A stretch of DNA of 64,000 nt from Actinomycetospora endophytica. GTDB lineage: Bacteria > Actinomycetota > Actinomycetes > Mycobacteriales > Pseudonocardiaceae. The notes under the pieces are model-generated. The model did no database searches. It was not told where the DNA came from and was given only the letters and a program-made list of their open reading frames with translations. Where the stretch lies: contig NZ_JAJNDB010000005.1 in the NCBI RefSeq assembly GCF_021026375.1, positions 124,001 to 188,000 of the forward strand, read 5' to 3'. Positions within the stretch are counted from its first letter, which is position 1. Each line of letters begins with the position of its first letter. This document shows positions 1 through 7,288 of this stretch, piece after piece. The translations under genes were made by a program, and so were the position numbers.

Positions 1-234
1 GCGGTCGCCGAGCGAGCCGGCGGTGAGCATGCCCGCGGCGAGGGCGACGGTGTAGGCGGCGACGACCCACTGCTGGGCGCCGATGCCGCCGCCGAGGTCG
101 CGGGAGATGGTCTCGAGGGCGACGTTGACGACGGTCGCGTCGAGCTGCACGGCGAAGAACGCCAGGCTCAGGGCGACGAGGGCGAGGCGGGGCCGGGTGG
201 TCACGGGGATCGCGGAGGTCGCAGTCGCGGTCAT
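1..234 (-). CDS. DHA2-type MFS drug exporter, N-terminal part (gene runs off the left edge)
   Basis: Reading leftwards from an ATG at 234 gives 78 residues of a major facilitator protein. A short polar N-terminus is followed by a first membrane helix carrying LDATVVNVAL, the motif typical of 14-helix DHA2 (EmrB/QacA-like) proton-driven exporters. A second helix (QQWVVAAYTVALAAGMLTAG) follows, then SLGDR, the start of the conserved loop 2-3 motif A. The C-terminal part lies outside the window. A palindromic operator sits 24 bp upstream of the start. The same palindrome precedes the winged-helix regulator at 1206-1967, so the exporter is probably controlled by that regulator. The substrate cannot be told from this fragment. 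Confidence 0.85.
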   Translation of the reverse strand, partial: MTATATSAIPVTTRPRLALVALSLAFFAVQLDATVVNVALETISRDLGGGIGAQQWVVAAYTVALAAGMLTAGSLGDR

Positions 235-257
235 GCCTCGACCGTCTCCCGGGATCG

Positions 258-275
258 GTTCGACGTGGGTCGAAC
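258..275. promoter_or_regulatory. Operator-like palindrome upstream of the exporter
   Basis: GTTCGAC-GTGG-GTCGAAC is a perfect 7-bp inverted repeat with a 4-bp spacer, just upstream of the DHA2 start at 234. The same half-sites with the same spacing recur at 2014-2033 before the winged-helix regulator. Two matching operators suggest one regulator controls both genes. The link is inferred; the repeats are seen directly. Confidence 0.6.
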
Positions 276-350
276 AGGTGGCCTTCGGCCTTGTGAGCGC
301 AAATTGACGCCAGAGCATCAATTACTGCTCACATGCGCGGAGCGCACCTA
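276..350. repeat. Alpha-family intergenic hairpin, copy 1
   Basis: Begins AGGTGGCC and ends GCACCTA. The core is GTGAGCGCAAATTGACG paired imperfectly with TCAATTACTGCTCAC, flanked by small hairpins (GGCCTTCGGCC on the left, GCGCGGAGCGC on the right). The last three bases, read on the minus strand, are the TAG stop of the lyase-like gene ending at 348. Related copies lie near 28.0, 34.5, 43.9, 44.9, 54.4 and 56.3 kb. It probably acts as a terminator. Confidence 0.8.
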
Positions 351-1187
351 CCGGGCCACGACCTCCGACAGCCGCCCGTAGGTCAGCGCGTCGGCCGAGG
401 ACAGCGCGGCGAACGTCCCCGAGTCCGCGACCGCCGACACCAGACCGGCCGCGTGGGCCAGCGCCGCGCGGTAGAGCGACGAGCCGAAGCTGATCCGGCG
501 GACCCCCGCACCCTCCACCTCGTCGGTGCTCAACCCGAGCGACGCGGCGGCGAGCAGGTTGACCGGGACCGACCAGCCGCCCACCACCTCGGCGAGCGAC
601 TCCGCCGTCGTCGGGACGAACCCCGGCACGAACAGGCAGGTCGCACCCGCGCCGAGGTACGCCTCGAGCCGGGCGCGGGCGTGGGCCGGGCGATCCTCGG
701 GCGCGCCGACGCCGTTCCAGAACACGTCGGTCCGGGCGTTCAGCACGACGTCGGGGTCGTGCCGGGCGATCGCCTCCGCGCTCGCGGCGACGATCTCGGC
801 CTGCAGCCCGGCATCGCGCAGCTCGCCCGTCGCGGGGTCGGTGTCCTCCAGGTTCACCCCGGCGGCGCCGAGGCCGATCGCCTCCCCGACGACGTCGGCC
901 ACCGCCTCGGGCGTGTCCCCGAAACCGGCCTCGAGGTCGACGTTGACCGGGGTCGGGTCGGCGGCGGCGATGACCGCGGCCGCGGCGGACAGCGCACCGG
1001 ACCGGCCGATGCGCTCGCCGTCGCGCAGACCCAGCACCGCGGCCGCGGCGGCACTCGACGTGCCGATCGCCGGGGCCTGCTCGGCGAGGAGTCGCGCGCT
1101 CGCGGCGTCCCAGGCGTTCGGCATGAGGAACAGGGCGTCGTGCATCGCGCGGAAGCGCGCGGCGCGCGATCCGGGGTGGTCGGTCAT
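348..1187 (-). CDS. Isocitrate lyase / PEP mutase superfamily protein
   Basis: A 279-residue protein of the ICL/PEP-mutase TIM-barrel superfamily, whose members make or break C-C or P-C bonds alpha to a carboxylate. Metal and substrate positions are visible: VDLEAGFGD (D84, E86), NLED (112-115) and NARTD (150-154). The KKCGH catalytic loop of true isocitrate and methylisocitrate lyases is missing, so a role like oxaloacetate decarboxylase or another PEPM-like lyase is more likely than a glyoxylate-cycle enzyme. The gene lies 18 bp downstream of the winged-helix regulator in the same direction and is probably cotranscribed with it. Its TAG stop is supplied by the hairpin element at its 3' end. 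The substrate is unknown. Confidence 0.85.
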   Translation of the reverse strand: MTDHPGSRAARFRAMHDALFLMPNAWDAASARLLAEQAPAIGTSSAAAAAVLGLRDGERIGRSGALSAAAAVIAAADPTPVNVDLEAGFGDTPEAVADVVGEAIGLGAAGVNLEDTDPATGELRDAGLQAEIVAASAEAIARHDPDVVLNARTDVFWNGVGAPEDRPAHARARLEAYLGAGATCLFVPGFVPTTAESLAEVVGGWSVPVNLLAAASLGLSTDEVEGAGVRRISFGSSLYRAALAHAAGLVSAVADSGTFAALSSADALTYGRLSEVVAR

Positions 1188-1205
1188 GGCCGGGGTCCTT
1201 CCGGT

Positions 1206-1967
1206 TCAGAGGGCAGGGGCACGACGGTCCAGGCCGAAGTGCCGCGCGAACGCCTCGGTGCCGGCGTCGGTGACCGCGACGCTGCGGTTGGCGTCCCGGC
1301 GGCGCACCCAGCCGCGGTGGAGGAACACCCCGAGCAGGTCGCGGCCGAGGCGCCCGCCCAGGTGGTGGCGCTGCTCGCTCCAGTCCACGCAGTAGCGCAC
1401 GAGCGGCCGCTTCCCCGGCCGCACCTCGACCCCGAGGTCGGTGAGGAACGCCCAGCCCGGGTCGGTGACCTCGTAGTCGAGGTCGCGGCCGTGCCCGGTG
1501 GGGGTGTCCTCGACGGCGCGGTCCGGGTCGTACACGCCGTCGCCGCCGGACAGGTGGCCGCGCTCGATCATGCTGCCCATCACCGCGACGCCCAGCCGGC
1601 CCGCGAGGTGGTCGTAGCAGGTCCGGGCGGTGCGCAGCTGCGCGGCGCGGTTGCCCTCGCGCAGCGAGCGGACGGGTCGGGTCGGCCCGAGGCGGGTCAT
1701 CATCTCGAGCAGCTCGCCGACCGGTGCGCCGGCGAGCCGGTAGTAGCGGTGGCGGCCGTGCTGCTCCACGAGCAGCAGCCCGGCGTCGACGAGCTTGGCC
1801 AGGTGACTGCTCGCGGTCGGTCGGGAGACGTCGGCCTCGTCGGCGAGCACGCTCGCGGGCAGGGAACGCCCGTCGTCGAGGGCGAGCAGGATGCGGCACC
1901 GCGCCCGGTCGGCGAGCACGGCGCCGATGGCGGCGATCTCGACGTCGCCGTGCCGGACCTCGGTCAC
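1206..1967 (-). CDS. ArsR-like winged-helix transcriptional regulator
   Basis: A 253-residue protein. Residues about 10-90 form a helix-turn-helix of the ArsR/HTH_20 type (ADRARCRILLALDDGRSLPA, then SRPTASSHLAKLVDAGLL), followed by a wing rich in Tyr and Arg. The C-terminal 150 residues contain a CYDHLAGRLGVAVM segment seen in this class of longer, non-metal ArsR-like regulators. I see no clustered Cys metal site. The GTG start has a GGAGG ribosome site 5 bp upstream. A perfect palindrome at 2014-2033 lies upstream and matches one before the exporter at 234, so autoregulation plus exporter control is likely. Confidence 0.85.
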   Translation of the reverse strand: MTEVRHGDVEIAAIGAVLADRARCRILLALDDGRSLPASVLADEADVSRPTASSHLAKLVDAGLLLVEQHGRHRYYRLAGAPVGELLEMMTRLGPTRPVRSLREGNRAAQLRTARTCYDHLAGRLGVAVMGSMIERGHLSGGDGVYDPDRAVEDTPTGHGRDLDYEVTDPGWAFLTDLGVEVRPGKRPLVRYCVDWSEQRHHLGGRLGRDLLGVFLHRGWVRRRDANRSVAVTDAGTEAFARHFGLDRRAPAL

Positions 1968-2013
1968 TCCCGCCTCCGTCCGTCGCGTCGGGCCACCACG
2001 GTAGGACGGCGTC

Positions 2014-2033
2014 GGTTCGACGACCGTCGAACC
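2014..2033. promoter_or_regulatory. Operator-like palindrome upstream of the winged-helix regulator
   Basis: GGTTCGAC-GACC-GTCGAACC, a perfect 8-bp inverted repeat. It lies between the divergence-free start of the regulator at 1967 and the 3' end of the MarR gene at 2035. It shares half-site and spacing with the 258-275 palindrome. Confidence 0.65.
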
Positions 2034-2034
2034 G

Positions 2035-2529
2035 TCAGGGACGCAGTTCCTCCGTCGGCAGCCCGAGCGCGGCGACGATCGGCTCGCACAGGTCCCCCAG
2101 CGCCGGCAGGCCGTTCTCCCCGAGGGGTTCGACGACGAGCCGGCGCACCGTCGCGACGTGGCCGGGAGCGGCGGCGGCGAGGTGGTCGCGGCCGGCGTCG
2201 GTGAGGGTCGCGACGGTGAAGCGCCGCCCCTGGCCGGTGCAGACCGTGCGCTGCACCCAGCCCCGGTCCTCGAGGCGGGTCACCGCGTGCGAGGTGCGCG
2301 GCAACGACCCGTTAGCCATCTCGGCGATCTCGCTCATCCGCAGCGTCGCCTCCGGGGACACCGAGAGCCGGGCCAGGATCATGTAGCCGAACAGCGTGAG
2401 GTCGGCGTCGCGCAGCAGCTGGCTCTCCAGCGCGCCCGGCAGCGTGAGCAGCACCTTCGCGAGGTGGATCCAGGCCGGCCGTTCGCGGTCGTCGAGCCAG
2501 GTCACGTCGTCGTGGTCGTCGTCCGGCAC
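2035..2529 (-). CDS. MarR family transcriptional regulator
   Basis: About 164 residues from a GTG at 2529, chosen because GAGGA lies 6 bp upstream. A longer GTG start at 2568 would fall inside the repeated operator region. The winged helix is clear: LTLFGYMILARLS, RMSEIAEMANGSLPRTSHAV, then TRLEDRGWVQRTVCTGQGRR as recognition helix and wing. It closes with the long C-terminal dimerisation helix. MarR proteins usually repress a neighbour and release DNA on binding a phenolic or similar ligand. The divergent DUF6069-like membrane gene at 2616 is the likely target. Confidence 0.85.
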   Translation of the reverse strand: MPDDDHDDVTWLDDRERPAWIHLAKVLLTLPGALESQLLRDADLTLFGYMILARLSVSPEATLRMSEIAEMANGSLPRTSHAVTRLEDRGWVQRTVCTGQGRRFTVATLTDAGRDHLAAAAPGHVATVRRLVVEPLGENGLPALGDLCEPIVAALGLPTEELRP

Positions 2530-2555
2530 CCCCGCATCCTCGCAGCGCCCGGCCG

Positions 2556-2601
2556 TTGACTTCAACACGCAACTCAGCGCAGACTGACTTGCACACGCAA
2601 C
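2556..2601. promoter_or_regulatory. Tandem operator/promoter region between MarR and the membrane protein
   Basis: Two near-identical 17-bp direct repeats, TGACTTCAACACGCAAC (2557-2573) and TGACTTGCACACGCAAC (2585-2601), lie 28 bp apart. The first overlaps a TTGACT that could be a -35 box for the rightward gene. The second ends just before its GAGGAG ribosome site. This fits a MarR repressor covering both promoter and transcript start, but binding is inferred. Confidence 0.55.
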
Positions 2602-2615
2602 CCGAGGAGCCCGCC

Positions 2616-2999
2616 ATGACCGCTCACGCCCCCGCCGTCCGCACCGTCCCGCTCGCCGCCCGGCTGGGCGTCGCCGTCATCGCCGCCGCCGTGGTCAACA
2701 CGCTGGTCGCGCTGGTCGCGGGCGCGCTCGACGACGGCGGGATCGGCATGGGCCTCACGCCCGCGAACTACCTGCCGGCGACGCTCGTCGGGGTCGCGGT
2801 CGGCGCCGCGGGGTGGACTCTGGTACGGCGGTACGCGCCCGGCGCACTGCGGATCGTCGTCCCCGCCGTGCTCGCGGTGACCTGGGTGCCCGACCTGCTC
2901 CTGCTCACGATGGCCGCGACCGCGGCCAACGTCGCCGGGCTGATGCTCATGCACGCGGCCGTCGCCACCGCCGTCGTGCTGGCGATGCGCGAGGCCTGA
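2616..2999 (+). CDS. DUF6069-like small membrane protein
   Basis: A 127-residue protein from an ATG with GAGGAG 6 bp upstream. Four hydrophobic stretches are visible, roughly residues 14-38, 48-68, 76-96 and 103-122. This and its length match the actinobacterial DUF6069 family, whose biochemical role is not known. It is divergent from the MarR gene with the operator-like repeats between them, so MarR control is likely. No catalytic or binding motif can be pointed to. Confidence 0.75.
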   Translation: MTAHAPAVRTVPLAARLGVAVIAAAVVNTLVALVAGALDDGGIGMGLTPANYLPATLVGVAVGAAGWTLVRRYAPGALRIVVPAVLAVTWVPDLLLLTMAATAANVAGLMLMHAAVATAVVLAMREA

Positions 3000-3016
3000 G
3001 CGAGGTCGGCGACCAC

Positions 3017-3077
3017 GATCACCGGGACCCCACGGTTCCCGACGCCGGGCCGGCCGGACCATGGCGTCCCGGTGATC
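3017..3077. terminator. Inverted repeat between convergent genes
   Basis: GATCACCGGGAC (3017-3028) pairs exactly with GTCCCGGTGATC (3066-3077) across a 37-base GC-rich loop. The right arm overlaps the stop codon of the MOSC gene. It sits between convergent genes and is probably a bidirectional terminator. No U-tract follows. Confidence 0.5.
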
Positions 3078-3528
3078 ACGCCTCGATCAGCGCGGCGCCC
3101 GTGACCGCCCGATCCCCGACCGCGATCGACCCCGAGCTCAGCACCCGGCAGATCGCTCCCCCGCGCTCGTGCATCGCACGCGCCGCCCCCGGCCCGACCG
3201 AGCTCTCCATGACCCGGCACGGCGCTGCCTTGCGGACGACCTCGAGCTCGACGTCCCCGATCGTCAGCCGCGCACCCGGCGTCGTCGGGATCCGGCCGTG
3301 GTCGAGGGTGATGTTGCGACGGGTGTCCTCGGCCGGCACCGGCCCGCCGCGCGCGGCCGCGGCCTCGGCGAGCTCCTCCTGCGACTGCACGGAGACGTGC
3401 CGGTGGCGGGTGCCGAAGTAGCGGTCCCCGACGATCCCGCGCCCGGCCTCGGCGCGGATCTCCCCGACCGCGACCATCGGCGCCTTGCGCTCCGGCGCCA
3501 CGTGCAGCGCGGCCACCCGGCTCTCCAC
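3076..3528 (-). CDS. MOSC domain-containing protein
   Basis: About 150 residues from a GTG at 3528. MOSC domains follow MoCo sulfurases or stand alone, and are thought to carry sulfur or act on the molybdenum cofactor and N-hydroxylated substrates. The family pattern is seen in GRGIVGDRYFGTRHRHVSVQ near residue 35, in the RRNITLDHGRI segment, and in the conserved cysteine of RKAAPCRVMESSVGPGA, which would be the sulfur carrier. The protein is a single short domain without the N-terminal beta-barrel. Longer readings upstream run into the gamma hairpin and are not credible. It is convergent with the DUF6069-like gene. Confidence 0.85.
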   Translation of the reverse strand: MESRVAALHVAPERKAPMVAVGEIRAEAGRGIVGDRYFGTRHRHVSVQSQEELAEAAAARGGPVPAEDTRRNITLDHGRIPTTPGARLTIGDVELEVVRKAAPCRVMESSVGPGAARAMHERGGAICRVLSSGSIAVGDRAVTGAALIEA

Positions 3529-3559
3529 GCACTCCAGCGTACGAGCGCCGACCCCGTTC

Positions 3560-3612
3560 GGGACGAACGACTCGTTCGTGCCGGTAGACGCCACGAACGA
3601 GTCGTTCGTCCC
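3560..3612. repeat. Gamma-family hairpin, copy 1
   Basis: GGGACGAACGACTCGTTCGT (from 3560) pairs with its exact complement ending at 3612, leaving an 11-base loop. Each arm is itself palindromic around ACGAACGA-C-TCGTTCGT. A second copy with the same 20-bp core is at 38888-38940. It lies between the divergent MOSC and GMC genes here, so it is not simply a terminator shared by gene ends. Confidence 0.8.
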
Positions 3613-3635
3613 ACGCGGGGTGGGGCGAACCACTC

Positions 3636-3650
3636 TTGACAGGCTGTCAA
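3636..3650. promoter_or_regulatory. Operator palindrome overlapping a -35 box
   Basis: TTGACAGGCTGTCAA is a perfect 6-bp inverted repeat that also contains a consensus -35 TTGACA, 23 bp before the GMC oxidoreductase start. The TetR encoded as the second gene of that operon (5412-6032) is the natural candidate to bind it. Confidence 0.6.
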
Positions 3651-3672
3651 CAGCGGGCGCACCGTGATCGGC

Positions 3673-5415
3673 ATGGCGGTCGAACAGGAGCTCACCGACC
3701 ACGACGTGATCGTGATCGGGTCCGGCTTCGGGGGCGGTGTCGCCGCCCTGCGCGCGGCCGAGAAGGGCTACCGGGTCGCGGTCCTGGAGGCCGGGCGCCG
3801 CTTCGCCGACCACGAGTTCGCCCGCACCACGTGGCACCTGCGCGACTTCCTCTGGGCGCCGCGCCTGGGCTGCCACGGGATCTTCCGCATCGACCCGCTG
3901 CGCCACGTCCTGGTGCTCTCCGGGGCGGGGGTCGGCGGCGGGTCGCTGGTCTACGCGAACACCCTCTACCAACCGCCGGCCCGGGTGTTCGCCGACGGCA
4001 GCTGGCCCGAGGTGGCCGACTGGCACGACGAGCTCGCCCCGCACTACGACCAGGCCTCGCGGATGCTCGGGGTCACCACCTACCCGCGCACCTCAGCCGC
4101 GGACGCCGTGATGCGCGACGTCGCCGACGAGCTCGGCGTCGGGCACACCTACCGCCGCGCCGACGTCGGGGTGCTCTTCGGGGACGAGCCGGACACGGAC
4201 GTCCCGGACCCCTACTTCGGCGGCGCCGGACCCGCGCGACGCACGTGCCGGCACTGCGGCGAGTGCATGACCGGCTGCCGGCACAACGCCAAGAACACGG
4301 TGGCGAAGAACTACCTGCACCTGGCCGAGGGCGCGGGCGCCGTCGTGCACCCGCTGACCACGGTGACCGCGATCCGCCCGCGCCACGGCGACCTCACCGG
4401 AGAATCGGGCTACGAGGTCGAGGTCCGCGAGACGCCGCGCTTCGGCCGGAGGTCCCGACGACGGACCATGACCACCGACCAGGTCGTCGTCGCCGCCTCG
4501 GCACTCGGCACCCAACGGCTGCTGAACCGCCAGCGCCCGCACCTGCCGCGGATCTCCACGCGCCTCGGGCACCGCGTGCGGACCAACTCCGAGGCCATCC
4601 TCGCGGCCCGCACCCCGGACCCGGCCGCCGACTTCACCGACGGCGTCTCGATCACCTCGTCGATCCACGTCGACGAGAACACCCACGTCGAGCCGGTCCG
4701 CTACGGGCACGGCTCGAACCTGCTGGCGCTGATGTCGGCGCTGCTGGTCGACGGCACCCCCGACGCCGACGACCCGACGATCGGCCGGCACGGCCCGGGC
4801 CTGCGCCGCGTCCTGTCCGCGGCGCTCCGGCGTCGTCGCGAACTGGCCCTCATCCACCGGCCCAAGCACTGGTCGGAGCAGTCGATCGTGCTGCTGGTGA
4901 TGCAGACGCTGAACAACTCGCTGACGCTGCGCCCGCGCCGGTTCCTGCCCGGACTGGCGAGCGCCCCCGCCGACGGCGAGGGCAACCCGCCCTGGATCCC
5001 GGCGGGTCACGAGGTCGCGCGTCGCGTGGCCCGGCGCATCCGCGGGGTGCCGGTGGGCGCCGCGTCGAGCCTGGCGAACATCCCGGTCACCGGCCACTTC
5101 CTCGGCGGCGCGGTGCTCGGGACCACCTCCGACGACGGCGTCGTCGACCCGTACCACCGCCTGCACGGCCACCCCGGGATCCACGTCATGGACGGGTCGA
5201 CGGTGCCCTCGAACCTCGGCGTGAACCCCTCGCTGACCATCACCGCGCTCGCGGAGCGGGCCATGGCGACCTGGCCCAACGCCGGCGACGACGACCCCCG
5301 CCCCGCCGCGGGCGATCCCTACCGCCGTGTCGACCCGGTCGCGCCGCGCCGACCGGCCGTGCCGCAGGACGCCCCCGGGGCGCTGCGCCTGCCGCTGCAC
5401 GTGGTGTCGGGATGA
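3673..5415 (+). CDS. GMC family FAD-dependent oxidoreductase
   Basis: About 580 residues. The N-terminus has the FAD-binding VIGSGFGGG (GxGxxG near residue 16) and ends the Rossmann unit with VLEAG. The C-terminus has GVNPSLTITALAERA, the usual GMC substrate-domain ending. A cysteine-rich segment near residue 192 (CRHCGECMTGC) is characteristic of the cholesterol-oxidase-like and long-chain alcohol oxidase branch rather than choline or glucose oxidases. The role is probably oxidation of a hydrophobic alcohol such as a sterol or fatty alcohol. It overlaps the TetR gene by ATGA and heads a three-gene operon ending with a P450. A GTG at 3664 is an alternative start. The substrate is inferred. 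Confidence 0.85.
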   Translation: MAVEQELTDHDVIVIGSGFGGGVAALRAAEKGYRVAVLEAGRRFADHEFARTTWHLRDFLWAPRLGCHGIFRIDPLRHVLVLSGAGVGGGSLVYANTLYQPPARVFADGSWPEVADWHDELAPHYDQASRMLGVTTYPRTSAADAVMRDVADELGVGHTYRRADVGVLFGDEPDTDVPDPYFGGAGPARRTCRHCGECMTGCRHNAKNTVAKNYLHLAEGAGAVVHPLTTVTAIRPRHGDLTGESGYEVEVRETPRFGRRSRRRTMTTDQVVVAASALGTQRLLNRQRPHLPRISTRLGHRVRTNSEAILAARTPDPAADFTDGVSITSSIHVDENTHVEPVRYGHGSNLLALMSALLVDGTPDADDPTIGRHGPGLRRVLSAALRRRRELALIHRPKHWSEQSIVLLVMQTLNNSLTLRPRRFLPGLASAPADGEGNPPWIPAGHEVARRVARRIRGVPVGAASSLANIPVTGHFLGGAVLGTTSDDGVVDPYHRLHGHPGIHVMDGSTVPSNLGVNPSLTITALAERAMATWPNAGDDDPRPAAGDPYRRVDPVAPRRPAVPQDAPGALRLPLHVVSG

Positions 5416-6032
5416 CGGCGCCCGAGAGCGTCGAGGCCCGCGCCGCGTCGCCCGGCCGCCGCCTGGAGCCCGACGCCCGGCGCGCGGAGATCCTCGAGGC
5501 GGCGCTGCGGATCTACGCCGAGCGGCCGTACGCGGACGTGTCGACGACGGAGATCGCCCGCGAGGCCGGCGTCGCCCGCGGCCTGCTCAACCACTACTTC
5601 GGCACCAAGCGCGCGCTCTACCTGGAGGCGCTGCGGATCCTGCTGACGATCCCCGAGGCCGCCGCGACCGACCTGCCCGGACGCACCCCGGCCGAGCGCG
5701 CGGGCGCCGCCGTCGACTGGTTCCTCGACACCGTCGCCGCGCGCCGCGGCCTGTGGTTGTCCGTCGGGGTCGGCGGGGCGGGCGGCGACGCGGACGTGGA
5801 CGCCGTCGTCGAACAGGCCGACGAGACCGCCGCCGACCGGGTGCTCGCCGCCCTCGTCCCCGATCGGGATCCCCACGACGGGGCCCTGCGCGCCCGCGTC
5901 CGGGCATCGTTCGGCCTGGTGCGCGCCGCGTCCCGCGAGTGGCTGGTGCGCGGCTCGCTCGACCGCGCCGGGGTCCGCGAGCTCCTCGTCACCGCACTCG
6001 TCGCCCTGCTCACCACCCAGGAGGACCGATGA
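5412..6032 (+). CDS. TetR family transcriptional regulator
   Basis: 206 residues starting within the GMC stop (ATGA overlap) and overlapping the P450 start in the same way. The DNA-binding domain (about residues 18-65) reads ARRAEILEAALRIYAERPYA, then VSTTEIAREAGVARGLLNHYFGTKRALYL, a textbook TetR helix-turn-helix. The C-terminal ligand domain has no assignable ligand. Being embedded between two enzyme genes suggests autoregulation of the operon through the palindrome at 3636-3650. Confidence 0.9.
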   Translation: MTAPESVEARAASPGRRLEPDARRAEILEAALRIYAERPYADVSTTEIAREAGVARGLLNHYFGTKRALYLEALRILLTIPEAAATDLPGRTPAERAGAAVDWFLDTVAARRGLWLSVGVGGAGGDADVDAVVEQADETAADRVLAALVPDRDPHDGALRARVRASFGLVRAASREWLVRGSLDRAGVRELLVTALVALLTTQEDR

Positions 6033-7288
6033 CCTCGACCGCACCCCTCGACCTCGGCAACCGCGAGTTCTGGAACGCCCCCTGGGCCGAGCGCTACGCC
6101 GGGTTCGCCGCCCTGCGCGCCACCGAGGGTCTGCCGGCCTACGCCGAGCCGGAGTTCCCCGGGTTCGAGCCCGGCCCGGGGTTCCGGGTGATCACGCGGC
6201 ACGCGGACGTCGAGGAGGTCAGCCGCAACCCCGACCGCTTCTGCTCCGGGAACGGCGCGGTGTCGATCCTCGACCTGCCTGCCGAGGCCCACGAGTTCTT
6301 CGGGTCGCTGATCAGCATGGACGCCCCGCGCCACACCAAGATCCGACGGATCGCCGCGGGCGCCTTCACCCCGAAGCGGATCACCGGCCTCGTCGACGAC
6401 GTCGAGCGCATCGCCGGTGAGGTGCTCGACCGGGCCCGGGCCACGGCCGCCGCGCACGGCGGCGAGTTCGACCTGGTCACCGAGATCGCGGCACCGCTCC
6501 CGCTGCTGCTGATCTGCGACATGATGGGCATCCCGGAGTCGCGCCGCGACGACGTCTTCACCTGGTCGAACATGATCCTCGCCGGGGACGACCCGGAGTA
6601 CGTCTCCGAGAACCCGCTGCAGGACTACCTCACCGCGGGCGCGGGCCTGTCCGGGCTGATGACCGAGCTGGCCGCGGCCGCCGAGGCGAACCCGCGCGAC
6701 GACGTGCTGTCCGCGCTGGTGCACGGCGAGGTCGACGGGGAGCGGCTCTCCCACCAGGAGATCGCGTCCTTCTTCATCCTGCTCTGCGTCGCCGGGAACG
6801 AGACCACCCGCAACGCCGTCACCCACGGCGTGTGGGGGCTGCACCAGGACCCCGCGGCGAAGCAGGCGTGGATCGACGACATCGAGGGCGTCACCCCGAC
6901 CGCGGTCGACGAGATCGTGCGGTGGGCCTCGCCCATCAACTGGATGCGCCGCACCGTCGTCGCCGACACGACCGTCGGGGACGTCCCGGTGGGCGCGGGC
7001 GAGAAGCTGCTGCTCGTCTACGGGTCGGCGAACCGGGACGACGCCGTGTTCACCGACCCCGACCGGCTCGACCTGCGCCGCTCCCCCAACCCGCACCACG
7101 GGTTCGGTGCCCACGGCCCGCACTTCTGCCTCGGCGCCCACCTGGCGCGGCGCGAGGCGGGGGTGATGTTCCGGCGGCTGCTCACCGGGATGGGAGACCT
7201 CGAGGTGGTCGGGGAACCGGACCGGCTCTCGTCGATCTTCGTCAACGGGATCAAGCACCTGCCGGTGCGCCTGCCGTCCGCGGCCTGA
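6029..7288 (+). CDS. Cytochrome P450
   Basis: A 419-residue bacterial class I P450. The heme-binding loop FGAHGPHFCLGAHLAR has the axial Cys at residue 367. The I-helix AGNETTRNA lies near 255-265 with the acid/threonine pair replaced by E-T-T, and the ExxR of DEIVRW follows. ISMDAPRHTKIRRI near the BC region resembles sterol and fatty-acid hydroxylases such as CYP125/CYP142, but the exact family needs alignment. It overlaps the TetR gene by ATGA. No ferredoxin gene is adjacent, so electron partners come from elsewhere. Together with the GMC enzyme it suggests oxidation of a hydrophobic substrate, possibly a steroid or terpenoid. Confidence 0.9.
   Translation: MTSTAPLDLGNREFWNAPWAERYAGFAALRATEGLPAYAEPEFPGFEPGPGFRVITRHADVEEVSRNPDRFCSGNGAVSILDLPAEAHEFFGSLISMDAPRHTKIRRIAAGAFTPKRITGLVDDVERIAGEVLDRARATAAAHGGEFDLVTEIAAPLPLLLICDMMGIPESRRDDVFTWSNMILAGDDPEYVSENPLQDYLTAGAGLSGLMTELAAAAEANPRDDVLSALVHGEVDGERLSHQEIASFFILLCVAGNETTRNAVTHGVWGLHQDPAAKQAWIDDIEGVTPTAVDEIVRWASPINWMRRTVVADTTVGDVPVGAGEKLLLVYGSANRDDAVFTDPDRLDLRRSPNPHHGFGAHGPHFCLGAHLARREAGVMFRRLLTGMGDLEVVGEPDRLSSIFVNGIKHLPVRLPSAA

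Noticed and set aside
322-1899. Long minus-strand frame of 525 residues
   Set aside because: Arg/Pro/Ala-rich shadow frame across two genes that show real family motifs (348-1187 and 1206-1967).
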